This document shows, piece after piece, positions 1 to 14,200 of a DNA stretch of 64,000 bases. The first letter of the stretch is position 1; each line of letters begins with the position of its first letter. Origin of the DNA: Leuctra nigra (lineage: Eukaryota; Arthropoda; Insecta; Plecoptera; Leuctridae); NCBI GenBank assembly GCA_934045905.1, contig OW203761.1:33406964-33470963 (forward strand). Direction: 5' to 3'. The notes beneath the pieces were generated by a model that saw nothing but the letters and a program-made list of their open reading frames with translations, was not told the origin of the DNA and did no database searches. Position numbers and translations under genes: made by a program.

Positions 1-1608
1 GAACATTAGACTTGCTATTGCGTGTTTAAACTTATTGAGGAATCCAACCCAATAGTTTTATTGCACTTTAAGATTAGCTTCTCAAATCATAAAAACTTCC
101 ATCGAGTTAGACACCTTTGCTCCTGTTTTTTTTTATACTTATTTAAGTGGTCTCTAGGACACATTCTCAACAAATCCATTCTCATGATTGGTCTATTGAC
201 ATTGTCGAAGTTATCATGGTCATGGCTGGGTTTGTAGTCAGTCAGTGAAGTCACTCATGGATGGTTTGACTTGGTTTGACCAATATCACGCAACGCCTTG
301 CAGCCAAGTCCTTGCCAAGGTTCTTAGATCGCATGTGATGGCGGGAAAAGTTATGACGCCACAGGGCTTCCAAGTTGAAACAATGCCTCGATTTAGTACA
401 CTCAGAGTCATAAAAACAACAACAGAATGCTGTCATTTCAGATTATACGGGACTTCTGTTTGTTCTAATTATTTCAACAACTTCCGAAATGCTCCGGAGA
501 AGAAGAGATGCGTGATTTGCCTCTCCAATTCTCCTGAATTGAAGCATTTAAAAAGAATTCTCATGGATCTTTAGTCCGACTAACTAGCTTTCGTGCTCGT
601 AATTCAGTAACAAGTCTGTACACAATGATAATATTTTTTCCCCGTTTCTTGAATTCAGTGAAATAAAGGAACGCTTTTTCAGGAAGAATACTCAAGTATA
701 TAAAAGCTAATCGTTTTATTTTATAATTTCGTTGAGTCTGAAATGAACAGAAGACAAATGAACATGAAGAGTTCGACGAAGAGTTCAAAGGCTTTTAACT
801 CTTCTCGAGTACCTACCTATAAAGTAATTGAAACAAATGCATGCTGTTTCGTCACTTCCTGTCGTAAAAATACCTGATAAACCACTTGGCCTTCATGTTT
901 GACAAAATAATTGGATTAGAGGCCCTTCCAAAAACTATTTGAAATCAATTTAGTAATTAAGTTATTTGGATGTCAGCGTTTGGACAAGAAAAATGACCCA
1001 CGAAATGTCAGATTTGAATTCCAACCGGGCGCTCAGTTCGGAGACGTCGGTAAAAATGTTAAACTGTTGTTCCACATAGCTTCTAGCTACACTTATTTAT
1101 ACATTCTATCAATAAATTAGACATTTTCTATGATTCTTCACCGCAGATGTGCCAATAAAAGGTTGAACCAACAAACATTCTCAGCTCACCTGCCACATAG
1201 TTACCCTCATGAGTCTCGTTAAATAGTCCGTAATTGTTTATTGCGCTGTAAAATTGTAATTATTATTCAGACGGATGGTAATGTGGACCTCGTTGGACGA
1301 AGAGTTAAGCATTATGAAGTCGACACTTGGCGCGGGGCTCACTCAAGTGAGACTATCTGTACAAAACTGAAAATGCATTCTTTTACTTCGCAGCGCACGA
1401 CGAGCTTCTAAACAATGTGTTCTATAAAGTAATTAGATTTAAATAATTTTGATGACCTTCTCACGAGGAGAGTACGACCGACATCAATCTAACAACTCTC
1501 AGGCATAAATAAAAATTAGTGCGGTTAATTCCTTCGCTCAGATCAGTAATTGTTTGCCATTTTCTTAAAGCCAAAATATGCAACGTATTTTCTTTTGTGC
1601 TACGCCAG
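1..1608. other. Non-coding, nothing recognised
   Basis: AT-rich sequence with only chance-length frames (the longest 109 codons at 245-574, with no domain or supporting splice sites). No repeat of note. Confidence 0.5.
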
Positions 1609-1849
1609 GGTCTGGATTCACAAAAGGTTTTAAGCCTTATTCCGGCATAACTTAATGCCGGTACAGCATTATAACTACCAATATCTTTATTACCATGATA
1701 TAACCATGTTAAAACGTATTATTTTATCATTATAAATGGCTACATGAACAATTATATTCATAAAGATATGCCGGTAAAACATGGTAATAGCTAATATTGA
1801 TATTCGTTTTTTTCGGTCATAAAGTTATACTTCTTTGTGAATCCAGCCC
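1609..1849. mobile_element. MITE-like element with 16-bp inverted ends
   Basis: The left end GGTCTGGATTCACAAA (1609-1624) and the reverse complement of the right end, GGGCTGGATTCACAAA (1834-1849), match at 15 of 16 bases. CAG stands on both sides (1606-1608, 1850-1852) as a possible 3-bp target duplication. A second dyad, CCGGCATAACTTAATGCCGG, is at 1642-1661, and ATGCCGGTAAAAC recurs near the right end. There is no coding capacity. The family is not recognised; a PIF/Harbinger-type or hAT-type source is possible. Confidence 0.65.
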
Positions 1850-2019
1850 CAGAAATATAATTTTTCAATTTTCTTGCAACATTTTATTTCGTTGTTACTT
1901 GCTTTACTTTATACGACTACTTTCAAAACTATACAATGTAACAAGCATAACACGTGTTGATCGAACCTGAACTGAGGTGAATCTTATATCTCAAACTCGT
2001 GGTTCCCATTGATTGTCGA

Positions 2020-2230
2020 AGCGTCGTAGGCGAAGACACCGCGACGCCCTGCGCTGCACACGACGCTGCGGCTGCAATTAACACCGCAGCCGAACCGCAG
2101 TCGATTGCGTGGGCAGCCGCAGCTAATACATTAAACACAAACACGCCAACATCCTGTGCTCTAGCACCCCTCGATACCTCAGACCGCCATGACGAGGAAC
2201 CAACAGTGACACATTTGTCGTTATGTGGTA
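2020..2230. other. CpG-rich island with GCGACGCC
   Basis: A G+C-rich block in AT-rich DNA includes GCGACGCC (2041-2048), many GCAGC/GCTGC words and CGTCG. Open frames on both strands are alanine-rich and compositionally driven. I see no splice-supported exon. Confidence 0.5.
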
Positions 2231-2564
2231 AATAGATGGTGGCTGTCAGGTGTTCTAATGACATGCATAACAATACGGAAGAATTAAAAGACAAATGGTA
2301 GAGTTTCGTAAAGTAATTCTTTCAAGTCTACAAAGTCATGCAATCACATGTAAAATTCTTTTGAATTGCATTTGTTCTTTGCATTCAGAGGGTTCAAAAA
2401 CTGGTTGGCATATAAGATGAAAGCATCACTATAGTGAAAATTGATGAACGTTTTGAATGTACTTGTATTTTTACATGAAAGGGTACAACTCTGACAATTT
2501 GTTCAGATAGTTTGCTCTGTACATCGATTTGTGGCAACATCCATCCTTACATCCTGCGAGCCCT

Positions 2565-2711
2565 ATTCCTGAAATAAGTGAGAATGAATATGAGAAAAAT
2601 CAGTGAGAAAATTGTTGCCAACCAATAAGAATCCAGTGGGCTAAGATTCTATTGGTTAATACATATATTATCCCCTTTTTATCCATTCTTATCTCACTAT
2701 TTTTCAGGATT
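2565..2711. mobile_element. Small foldback/MITE-like element
   Basis: The ends are ATTCCTGAAATAAGTGAGA and, on the reverse strand of the right side, AATCCTGAAAAATAGTGAGA. A central dyad pairs AACCAATAAGAATC (2620-2633) with the sequence at 2645-2657. The whole 147 bp could fold into one long imperfect hairpin. No clear target duplication was found and there is no coding capacity. Confidence 0.5.
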
Positions 2712-2798
2712 ATGCCTCCTGTGACCATATATCTTATGACCGAGATATCAACCCCCATTACCAGCTATACTTTTGGTAAAACAGTTTAACTTGAACCG

Positions 2799-2886
2799 TA
2801 AGCTATACTCTAAGGTTCAAGTCAAGCTATACTCTAAGTGTCAAACTATACTCTATAATAAGGTTCAAGCTAATGTTCAAGTTCTC
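2799..2886. repeat. Degenerate short tandem repeat
   Basis: The word CTATACTCTA occurs three times within 60 bases, each near AAGGTTCAAG or a close variant. This looks like a local slippage product with 20-30-bp spacing. Confidence 0.55.
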
Positions 2887-4563
2887 ACTAAAATCAGCTT
2901 CCTGTGTTGGGAAGTAGAAGAAGTGCCAATATTTGCGTTCTAATTTTTTTGATAGGTAAATCAGAACACCATTCTGCTAGTCTAAATGAAGTGGGTTCTT
3001 GGACTTGCGAATTCCACACTATTTTAAAGACGAGCTTATGTGGAAGCCAATCTTTTTTGTATTGGGAAAACATAAGAAGACGTTAAAAATTAATTTGAAT
3101 ATTTTGCCCTCTTGTCATTTCAATGTCTGTATACCTATATCAAACTATTTGAAATGAAGTGTGATCAGCTTCTTATACAAAATTCTTACAATTATGAGTA
3201 TCTACTTGATGATTGGTCAGTTGACATCTATCACAATTAAATTCCATTGGAGAAAAAGCTACTTTCTAACTTCCAATGTCCTTCAGTGATTCCTGCGATA
3301 ACCAATAAAATGACACATTCCACTTGAGGACATTCATACTTCATTCCACCATTGTGCATGATCACCTAAAGACTGATTTTCTCAAATCTGTAAAAAAAAA
3401 TTAAGTGGTGAGCTGTAGCAACAAAATGTAGGAAATAATATTTAACATTACAGAAATTTTATTAATTTTAAGTATTATATTTTTTGGTTTAGTAGATGAT
3501 CGGTGATCTGCAATATAATCAGCCTACTCTTCAATTACCGACACTTCCTCTCGTGCTAGTCCTTGCAAGAAAACTTTGTGACCCCGGACAATTATACGTA
3601 TCGACTGCGGAATTCAACTAACCTAAAAAGAACCTCAAATTGGTCTGCATAATGTTCCAACACGTACATCTCATTACATGGCAAACAATCTCACTCTTGC
3701 AGCAATCAACTCTATTCTACGAAATTAGTTGATTTTGAAAGTGTTCTCTTTCTCGCAGTGAGTACATTATATCTCCGGTCGGTTGGTTTTCTCGGAATCA
3801 CGTTCACTATAGAGTTCTTCAAGTCGTCCAGCATGCAAGCGAAGCAAGGTTTCTGACGCTATTATAATTACTCGACTTGTTTTTATTTCTGTTGATTATT
3901 TTTCCATTCTGTAATAACTAATAAAGCTCATCTTGTTTCTAGATTGTTTTAATCGTTAGGTTTAATTGTGTTTTGTTAATGGGAGGAGGGAGTTTCCAGT
4001 GGGGATAGAAAACGTGAGGGAATCTCGCGAAGATGTACAGGAGACGAAGGAAAACTTCTTCTTGAGGAGAAACGAGTTTTCTGTAACGTCGTTTTGTGCC
4101 AGAGACTCGGGTGGCCATATTTCTTTTCAAAACACAAAGCCGGAGTAAAATATTGTTAATCAAATTAGTTCGTGCAGATGTTTCATGGTCAATGGAATCC
4201 CCGAAGACTCAGCCGCCTCCCAAATTTAAAGTGAATGTACACATCAGTGAAAACCTACAAGTCTTTAAAAAGCTTTTACCTACATACAAAAAAACAACAC
4301 TCGATTTGCTTGATTTCAAATAATACTGACAAATCCAGTATGAATAATTTCTGAAAACGAACTGGTTAGAACTTTGAATACATTTTAATAGGTACTATTT
4401 ATTGAGCTTTGACGTTATTTATCTGCTAAAAGTTCAACACAAGATTGAAAACGCGATGAAATAGTGACTTTTCTCGTAGAGTTGGTATAACATGCTTTGC
4501 ATTCACTGAAGCAAGACAGTCATCTGATATGACTCAATCTAAAAGCTAAAAGAGCAGGCAGCC

Positions 4564-4614
4564 AAACAAACAAACAAACAAACAAACAAACAAACAAACA
4601 AACAAACAAACAAA
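4564..4614. repeat. (CAAA)n microsatellite
   Basis: About twelve uninterrupted copies of CAAA run between GCAGC and ACACAACG. This is a simple sequence likely to vary in length between individuals. Confidence 0.95.
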
Positions 4615-6199
4615 CACAACGACTCAGTTTTGTATCGTTTATGCTGCCTTCCATAGTTCATGAAAGAATAAAGCTCAGTGAACACTTCCCTGAAAAACAT
4701 TTTGGTTCACAGAGACGTCATTGACATGGAAGTGTGGGAGACCATCGAGTGCCAGAAGTGCAAGTGCAAGACTTACAAAGTGCATCATTACAGTAATTGG
4801 TGCATCTGTCATGACTCGGGAAGTGAACAATGTAAGCTCTCAGCAAGTTCAAAGTGTCAGTGGTTCCTATACCTTGGACCTCCTAACACACTAATTACAA
4901 ACAACTTTTATTACCGTCATTTGAAAAAAGATTTTCCGAGATTGTGGATTCGGTTAGTTGGGAGTATGTTAGTACAGTCAATATGTTAGTACAGGGCCGG
5001 AAGCGAATGAAGCCAGCTTTGGTTTGGACCGAAACCGCAAGTTTGAAGAACGACAGCATAATTACACATCTCCGTTCTCAGATGTCTCTCGCAACAAAAC
5101 ACGTCACTCAAAATCATCTCACTTCTTCTCTTTCTGACCCAGCGTTTCATACGCCGTCAAAAGAACACGATTATTCTTTTTATGTGTTTTTGTTTTTAAC
5201 CAAACTTACTTTGAAAACGTCAATCGAACCAATTGAAATGGTCTGAGCTTGACATGGATTGTGGGAAAGTGCATGCAATGGTTACAGAATTACGGAATTG
5301 TAATTGTTTACAATGTGAATGGATGTTTCATATTATACAAAGAACACATTTTTATTGACCCTTGCTCCATACTAAATATCTTCTCATCATAGCAAGTAAT
5401 TCAACTCCAGATTGCTCCAAGTTGAAAACCACTTCTTTATTACTTTGTTTAAGCCACTTAAAGAAGAAAATTGTAGTCAATAAATTATTACGATAATAAT
5501 TAGCGTACTTTCAAGTTACAAGCAGGTTTCTACCACATCACAACCGATCAGGGGTTAAAACGTAATTATTTATCAAATTTTCTCCGATCGATCGGATCTG
5601 GGAAATAGCTCTCCAATCTAAGAAGCAATTTCTTGACGCTGAGGACCTCGATCTATACGCATGCGCATGCAGCCATTTCATAGACGACGAAGAGTGAAGC
5701 ATTAATTGCCTAAAATCGTTTCTTGATTGCGTTTCACCTAATCACTGCTACAGTTTATCCGGGGAACCTGTTTCCCATTGCGTGTATGAGAGAACCAAGG
5801 GCACACAAGAAACACGAAAGAAAATCTCGGAATATCATTTCACATCCAAAGGTTCAAGCTCTCTCTGTACGGCAGGTGTTGAACCAGAGGTTTTTTACCC
5901 CGTTGTAAAGAATCGCAAATCTTTTTTCACACAAGGCGATCATGTTCGGTAATTATAATTGCGTTTATTTTGAACAAAGACGATACTTTAATTTCGACAC
6001 TGTTTATACCAAAATAAAATTTCCATGGTGTTTCACAGATTTATGTGGATTTTTGAGGAAGATAAGGTCTCTGGGCTATTCGTTGCGTGTGGTATTAATT
6101 TATAGTCCTGTGTTTGTGTTGTGTGTAGTTTACTGCCAACTAACATTGTGCACTGACACTAAACATAACAATGTGACAAAGTTGGCATCACTGACACAG

Positions 6200-6420
6200 A
6201 AATGCAGCGTCGTCAAGCGTCGTCGATTGTAAATGCGTCGGTTTTCTGTTGTCTTCGAGGGTGGTTTTCGCTGATCGCGGCGCTTTTTATATACGTCCAC
6301 ATGTCCGGTTGTATCCGTTGCTCGATTCTTCCAGCACATTGCGTCGCGGCGGCGGAAGGCGGCGTCGTTTACATCGGCAATGAGGCGTCGGGGGTGACAC
6401 GACTTGATGCACGGATCCAC
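6200..6420. other. CpG-rich island with GCGTCG words
   Basis: The block holds many GCGTCG/GGCGTC words (6341, 6361, 6383). A 74-codon frame from ATG 6202 includes a hydrophobic stretch but no recognised domain, so I do not call it a gene. Confidence 0.5.
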
Positions 6421-9220
6421 TCGTGAAAAGTTCTCTCTGACATCTCACCCATTATTTCTATCTCTGTCTCTTTCGCTCGTCATTTGTCGACGCAAAACCT
6501 CAGCTTGGAGAAGAATTACTCCTTTTTATCGACACATTTTCTCGTGAGTTGGATATCATCTTGAAACTCTCACGCAGTGTATTTTTTTTAGTGAGTGTTA
6601 CTCTCGAAGATAAACGATTTTTAATCTGTGCAAGACTCTGGTGTTTATTTCGAGTCAAACTGCCTGGAGCTTTCATTCTTCACTCCACCTTCTTTCACGG
6701 TCAATCCAGCTGTTTACAAGTTCTATGACCATTTTCATTTTTTTTTCGTTAAAAACAAATGGCGTGCAAATTTGAAGGGTCTCTCGAGTTAAGGGTTCTA
6801 AAAATCCCGACATTGGACTCTATCCTGCACCTTTTGCGGTGAATATGATGAGAAATACAAGTTTCCCAACCCTCGTACGATAGTTTAGGGGTTGTAATTA
6901 TGGGGTCAGACATGGTTGATTCTCCCATCATCATTTTGACCCATCCTTAACTCCAATTCCCTAATACTAACAGATACTTTTTTATATCTGATAGAAGAAG
7001 AGGAACAAGGAGACGGAGGGAGTGAGAAAAAAGACAGAGAAGAAACACCAATGATGGGTCAAATAGACAGAGGCGCCAGAGCGTAGGAACTTTTTCTTGC
7101 TCTCTTAAAAAACCATCAGCCCAAAAGAAAACCGGCCTCGTAACCTCGCTTCGGAGAGACATAGAACACTTGAAACACAATCAATCAATAATCACGACTA
7201 CAGTTGAGTGGTAATGAATTGATGTTGCGGAGAAAAGTGACGAGCTTTCGTAGCGACGCGTTGACTTGGTGGAAAATGACAAGTCACGTAATTGTTCATA
7301 CTATCCTGTGATAATCTGCGACTGTACGCGTAAGAGGATGAAAACCACAACAACATGAAGAAATCAGAGGAAATTAGTCGATAAAATAAAGCAGACAGCA
7401 ACAACAAAGGTTCTTACGGCGAGAGTAAAAAGGCATTAGGCCGAAACATTATGTTCTTGCCGTCCAATTTTCGTCGAGAAATCCTGACACACTGTTTTAA
7501 CGTGTAATCTCCGCCAAAGAACCGTAAAAACGTTATAATAATTCGATTATGCGGGGACCCTTTTTATAACAGGCGTGACTCGGACGAGATTCCGATCCCG
7601 ATTTCCCGGTACGAGATGAAACGTGGGAAAATTGTCTCAAGTAGAAAGAAAAGTGGGAAAACTTCAAAATACAAAATCTTCAAACGACTTCAAAAGCTTT
7701 TGGTCTCCTTACTTTCGCACGACAAAAGCAACACCAAAGCTGTTTTCGCAGTCGTTTCATCTAATATAAACAAATATAGAGATCAAGTTTCAAAGACAAA
7801 TGTCAAGATTTTCAACTTTGTTCGGCTCGTTAACTAAATTTTACAGAAAATAAAGACAAAAGAAATTCCAAAAACAAAATAGACCCATCTCCGGAAAACA
7901 CATGCATGCAACCCTGCAGAAGTTGCAACAAAAAAATAAATTTCGGTAGCATAAAGTGCATTTCCTAAACTGTTGCGTGAATCATACTCCCGAACCAAGC
8001 CCTCATTGAGAAACAGACGTTTTGATCAGACCATTCTCCTCTAGCCACTGGCTAGTCATGGATTATGGGGTTTTAGACGAACTTAACATAATAATTGTAG
8101 TTATTATTGGTAACGTATAGGCACGATAGCAGCTTCTGAAAGAGTAAAGCAGATTCAATGATTATCTGCGTGCGAGAGGAAGAGAATTGATGTCTAGACG
8201 CCATTGGCCATCGTCGGTGTCGTCCATTCAAGCGCCATGACTCAGCCAATCAAACACTTGCCGTGAGACGCATTGTTGTCACTGACAGTTTTTGTTGCAT
8301 ACTTAACAATTACTCTTTGATATTCTCACCTCCTGTCAATTAGTTCAATCAATCACTTAATTAGGAAGTGATAATGACCCATATTCAGCAAGAGCCGCAC
8401 TTTTGGAGGAATTGATTGGGGGAATTGTTGAGTGGCGATGTTTTTCTTTGTCCTTTGACATTGGCCATTTCTAAGTCCCTGGTCCTTGTAAAATGATCGT
8501 TACTATAAGTTTGTTTTGTGGGTTTATTTTTAGGTACCAGGACAATCTGATTATTCTCACTAACAATTTATGTTTTTTGATCCCAATAAACATTGAATTA
8601 CAAATTAATGATACATATAATATTATTCTCTTGTAAGTTTATAAATGGAATGGATTAATTTCCAAACTGATGTATTATAAAATCTACAGTTTTGTTTTTA
8701 TAAAAATGTGGGTATATTATTACTTACTATTAAATGAGGCATAATCATGATATCAATCAAACCTCCGCCAATTCCTATAATAAATCAACTTAACAATATG
8801 CTATGTATGAAACTCGTTAGTAATTTATAAGAATTTGTATGCCTGAAGTATGAGTTTAATTGTTTGAATTATGAGTTGATGATAATTATATTATGCGTAT
8901 AGACACCGGCTATTAATTATTTACAGGAGGAATTTGCACGCGATAGCATTGTCATCACACTCGCCCATAGTTTCCAAGTGTTAGTGCCTATGAGTTCACG
9001 CACTTGAAACAAAGGCTAGAAAAGAACGAACATTATTCGTTACAATTCGGTTTTTAGCGTAGTAAATGACTCCGGTAGGTGCATGGCATGAGCCGCACTT
9101 GAAACCTATACACGCTATTTACACATTTTGTCCAAGTACTCCTGCGTTGCACTGTGCTTTAATTATGTTTCGGTCGCGATTTAATTATATTTTCATGTGG
9201 TAAGTTGTTAGTTCCAATAC

Positions 9221-9232
9221 CGGCACCTCCAC
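9221..9232 (-). repeat. Dispersed 12-mer GTGGAGGTGCCG, copy 1
   Basis: Exact core on the minus strand, followed there by GTATT. It lies isolated in AT-rich DNA. See the finding on the whole set of eleven copies. Confidence 0.8.
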
Positions 9233-11230
9233 AAAGTCTTTATAATTATTATTCAAGGAATTATGCATGCCATGGAGTATAATTATGCGTATGTTTCAAA
9301 TAAATAAAGTGATGCAAAAATTATATATTTACTCAAATGAAATTGAGATGTTATTTCACGGTACAAAATTCATTTAAAATCAGAAATAAACAAATGATAC
9401 CAAAACTGTGTTCAAGCAAGTTAAAAAACCTCCTTGAATTTGCTTTATACGCAATTAAAGTGAGCTAATAAATAGATTAAGTGTTATAACCCTCTGCAAA
9501 GTTATTGAGCCACACCAGCAGAATAATTAAAAAACTTAAACACGATACCGTCTCGGGGATATTGTTTTTGAGCTAATAAAATCTGCCATAATTTCTTGAA
9601 TGGGCGTCAAAGTGGAGCCAGAAGTCTTTGGGTCTAGATTACCTTAACATCGCCAGGTCGCTTCATTTTCTTCATCACCTCTGACCTACACTTAATTAGA
9701 AACTACAGTAATTAGCACGTCACATTTAAATAATACTTGGACGTGGCTAGAGGTATCCGTGTTCTCCTCCGTCTTCTCTAACCTATCATTATGGGTTGGT
9801 CTAGCAGCTGAGAAGATATACACACACAGACACATCGAAACTTCGTAAGACAAAACTTGATAGGAGGAGGAGAAAAGAATGATAGATTGTAACGGAATCG
9901 ACCAATTGTAGGTACTTCTTTAGAGTTGGAAAAAGATGAAAACTCAAGGTTAGATCATCTTTGGAAGACTTGATTAATAAATAACTCGTTGACTGGAATT
10001 TATCGGTTGATATTATACCACGTGATTCATAGTGAAGACTTCTAAAACGAAAACGATAGAATAAAATAATGCATGAGACTTATTATGTGAATGTCTTGGT
10101 CAAGAACGCGAACCTGCAAGCTGTTGTTTGGAGTTTTATACAATTTTAGACACGAAATGGAAAGATAGACATCAATTTTTAAAAAAATAATAATTTAAAG
10201 AGTAATTAATTTTGAGGAGTTTTTCTTTTTCGAGGTCTGAGTTGAAAGCTATCAAGATTGGTTCACGAACAATACGCATAAAATAAGCAAATAATTGGTT
10301 TGAATTTCAAATAAAACTATCAGACGGACGACGTGGCAGAATTGTACTAATGACTGTTGGTTCCTCCAGAGAAAGAAACATGCACTCTGCTTCGAGCAAC
10401 CTGCATTTGAATACCACCGAATATGAATATTTGACGCCTTGTTGTTGCATGCCACACATCACTATAGTCTTCGTTTCTACAGCACGTATAGTGATGGCCC
10501 GTTTTAAAACGGCTTGTCCGTACCTTCAAAATTTTACTGTAAATGCGTGTTTCAGTGACGATTTTTTGATTATTTGTTTCGTTATGTTGTGGCAGTGGTA
10601 CCACGGAGATCTCCTGAGCAAAACATATTTTAGCACTGGATATTATCTCCTATTTGTGAAAATTTCGTAGGTTTGTATTATGCTGTCTTTTAAAATCAAA
10701 TCCTGAATCCCGTATGATTTTTTGGGGGTTTTCAATATTAAAATTACAATATTTACTTGCTTCACAGCAGTGTATGCAATATGTAACACACGATTAATGT
10801 CACAAATGTCAGTGTCACGATAAACCAGAGCTAATAATGGTTTCACAATGTATATTTCCACGAAGAAGTGAAAATGTTTGAATTCAGAACTGAATGTTGT
10901 ACCTATGCATGTTTGTTGCATTGGTACTCCGTAAATGCTTCTTAGTACAGATTATCTCGAATGTATACGCAACATATACCTACACTTTGATGGACAACTA
11001 TCGCAACTTTTTGGTGATTTTGTCAAAATCTGAGAAATCTTAAAATGTACTTGAATATGTGCGACGAATGTAAACGGTTTCACATAAAATCATAGAAAAT
11101 GTTCTCAGTTCTAAACCATGTGGGGATGTTTGCTCTTGCAGGGAGTGAAGTCTATAGTCCAGGGGGAAAACTACTCTACTTTAGTCACAAGCGGTAAAAG
11201 TCAAGTCGATTTTTATTCATTTGCGCCGAC

Positions 11231-11297
11231 GGGGGCCAAGGGTTGGCTATATGTGGGGGAGGTAGAGGGTGGGGGGTGGTATAGTGGTAGTGCGGTT
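11231..11297 (+). other. G-run cluster, possible G-quadruplex
   Basis: At least five runs of three or more G occur in 67 bases (from GGGGG at 11231 to GGGGGG near 11291). A C-run region follows about 130 bases later (near 11427). The local 102-codon frame has no recognised domain. Confidence 0.5.
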
Positions 11298-14200
11298 ACT
11301 GATTTATACCAACTGCCACGCCCCCTGGTTGCTTGCGCGTTGTCAGACCGAGGGGAAGCTACCCCGATAATATCCGCCAGGGTTGAATATCTCTCCAGAA
11401 TCCCTCGGGATCACTTGGAACACTGACCCCCCCCCTACATCTCCCCCGGGACCGTCTAAATGCAACCAACAAACTCATCCTCTGCGAGTGATCGGCGAAT
11501 TAGTCTCGTGATTTGATACGCGCGATATAATTCACACTGTCGGTTAATCGAGTCTGCATCGGGCTAACCCCTCGTTAATGTCACAAATACACAAACAGCG
11601 GGTCATATTAGAAGCCTCGTGGAGCAAGATGTAAGGAACAGTCAATAAATACAAGTAGATCAGATACTGGGGATATGAGGAGTCAAGAGCTTTCAAAATG
11701 CAACTTGTCAATTTTTATTTTTTTCTGTTTGAGGTGAAAAAACCCGGAAGAGCAACACTGTTCACGCAGCCTGCCTGATGTAAAAATAACATTAAATACC
11801 TCTTCCATGCTAATGTCAATAGAAAATCGCATGTATCTCTGTTCAATGTTTTTGGACAAGTTGCATTTTGAAATGTAGCTCCTCATCCAGTCGAGCGAGG
11901 AAATGCGTAATTCCCGATGTGATGGAATCCGATTCATTGCTATATGGATTAACAATGAATGGAATTGAATTCCAGCAGAAATTGCCATTTTGAAGTTATA
12001 GAATACGGCCTTGGATGATAAGGCCCTGATATACAACTAGGAATTTATAAAACAGCTTGTTGGGATAGAAATGCGCGGAAAAATGACGGCATTAAGGGCC
12101 TCCTGGTTAGAGGCGCCGGATTCGTGTTCCCATGTTTTGATATATATTTTTTTATAAAACTTCCCTAAATTTCAATTAATAGATCATGAAATAATCAAAA
12201 ACAGTTCTAATTGCCACTATTTGAAACTTAAATGCTACAAAATTACACTTCTGAAGCTGAATTACACGGATCAAAGTTTAGATCAAGATAATAAGTTCAA
12301 GACATAATCTAAAGAAACTAAAATTCAGTACAGGACATTTTAGTGAAAATAATTAATAAGTAAGTGTGACAAGAAACTTGACCCAAAGAATTTGGCTAAA
12401 TCATGAAACCTGATTAGTAGCTATATTTATTAAAACTTTTAATCCTTGATATGGAGATTGATTTTAAAATATTTATTCAATACCTGACTTATGGTCTGTA
12501 CATAATCAGGAATTGTAATTCAGGCTTTATTTTAATTTTTATTTTAATAAGTATATTTTTTTAATTGAACAGATTGTCTCCACAAAATCGATTTTGATTT
12601 ACTGTAGAAAACAAAGGCGTCCAATGATCACACTCCTTGCAGCAAATAGTGGATCAAAAGTCGCGATGCAATGGACATCGTCAAGCAGATGGAAAAGCAA
12701 TTCAGTAATAAGAATATAATTGCAGGATCATTCCATACCACGATAATATCAGCAATTCGGTCCGCGAATTGATTTCTCGAAATATTGACGTGAATAAAAA
12801 GATGCGTTGATTTACTTTGATCTTCGTAATCTGTGGGTTGAATCTGCTAATAGTAAAGCATGAGTTGCATGTGCGATGCAAAGGAAGAAGCGATGATGGT
12901 GATCGGATGGTGACGAGTAAATTACTGTGATCTGACGAGACAAGTGCACAGCTGCCGAATATGCAACCATCAATCAGAGACGGGAACCTAACCTAACAAA
13001 ACGCTGCCTCGAGACCGCAGCAGCACGCGGCACGGCGCGCACAGAAAACCGGCGGCCATTCAACGAGATTACAGAGAGAGAGGTGAAGAAGATGGTGGAC
13101 CAGTGTGCCGCCATTATTATTTTATTTATGAGATTGTCTTCAAACATGGATATTATAATATGAAGTGTCGGACGCAGCTCAACATGTTTGAAAAATGAAC
13201 AAATCAAAATACTAGTGCACATATTAGGTGCCTACAATATAACAAATGATATATAACATTTATTTTAATTCAAATATCACTGGCTTTAAAGTAACTTTAT
13301 TATAGGTAGTCGATGCGGTTGCTAGCACTGAGTTATTGTATGCTTTTTAGTCCCGAAAATATATTAATAATTTCCTGAACGCAGGGAAGCGTCCCGCTAG
13401 TAGATTTAGTTCACACACTTCGTCGTGTACGGGGAGGTGCAGGTGTCATGCTAATGGGGAGGTGGACGCGCCAAATTTAAATCACAAATACTACTTCGTA
13501 TACATTTTAATTATCTCGGACACATTTTATCAAATATTCTAAAATCAAAGTAGGTAACTTACACGTAGTAAGTGTAACTAATTTTAAATGAAGTTAGGAA
13601 AGGGACTTTGAAGAATATAAATGACTTTCAGTATTTACCACTGCTGCCAATCATGCTCATTTGCTGCATGTTATTGGTGCTAGGTATCAAATTATTATCT
13701 TTTAATTAAAGACGACAATTATATCTTTGGTATTATCATCCACTACAAAGTACAAAGTGTATCTTAGGCATAACAATAGTTGATAATACAATAAACTATT
13801 GTCATTACTGAAGTGTATATTATATAGCATCATATAAATTGGTTTGAAGTGATATGTAACTGCAGATGGAGAAGAATAACAAAGACGAAACAATATTAAC
13901 CGCAAACCAAAAAATAATATAAACCTCACAGTGTTTAGTTGTATACAAAAATATTTAATTTGTATACATTTAAAACTACATCACCATGTTGGACATTTTC
14001 TAAGATTTCCTTTATGTAAGTGGACGACGGACAATTATTATCTCATATTAAGACAAAGAGTTACTCCAGTATACAGATGGTAATAGTTAATGTAATCACC
14101 ACCATAATGAGTAATAATCACATAATTATTCGCTTGTCGTTGTCACATCTGCAGCAGGGCGTGAGTTCAAGTCCCGAAACTACAAACAGCACATCTCATC

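Larger units (their letters stand above)
2887..9220. other. Non-coding stretch
   Basis: Besides the (CAAA)n tract and the CpG island, only short frames are present. A frame at 4678-4989 is cysteine-rich in its first half but matches nothing I know and begins in a non-ATG context. Small dyads such as CTAGCCACTGGCTAG (8041) are unremarkable. Confidence 0.45.

Noticed and set aside
4678..4989. Cysteine-rich 103-codon frame
   Set aside because: The start is not ATG, the cysteine pattern fits no family I know, and the second half looks random.
6202..6426. 74-codon ORF with a hydrophobic segment
   Set aside because: It lies in a CpG-rich patch where long frames are expected; no homologous motif and no good splice donor.
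11683..12036. 117-codon minus-strand ORF
   Set aside because: No recognisable domain, AT-driven composition and no splice or promoter context.
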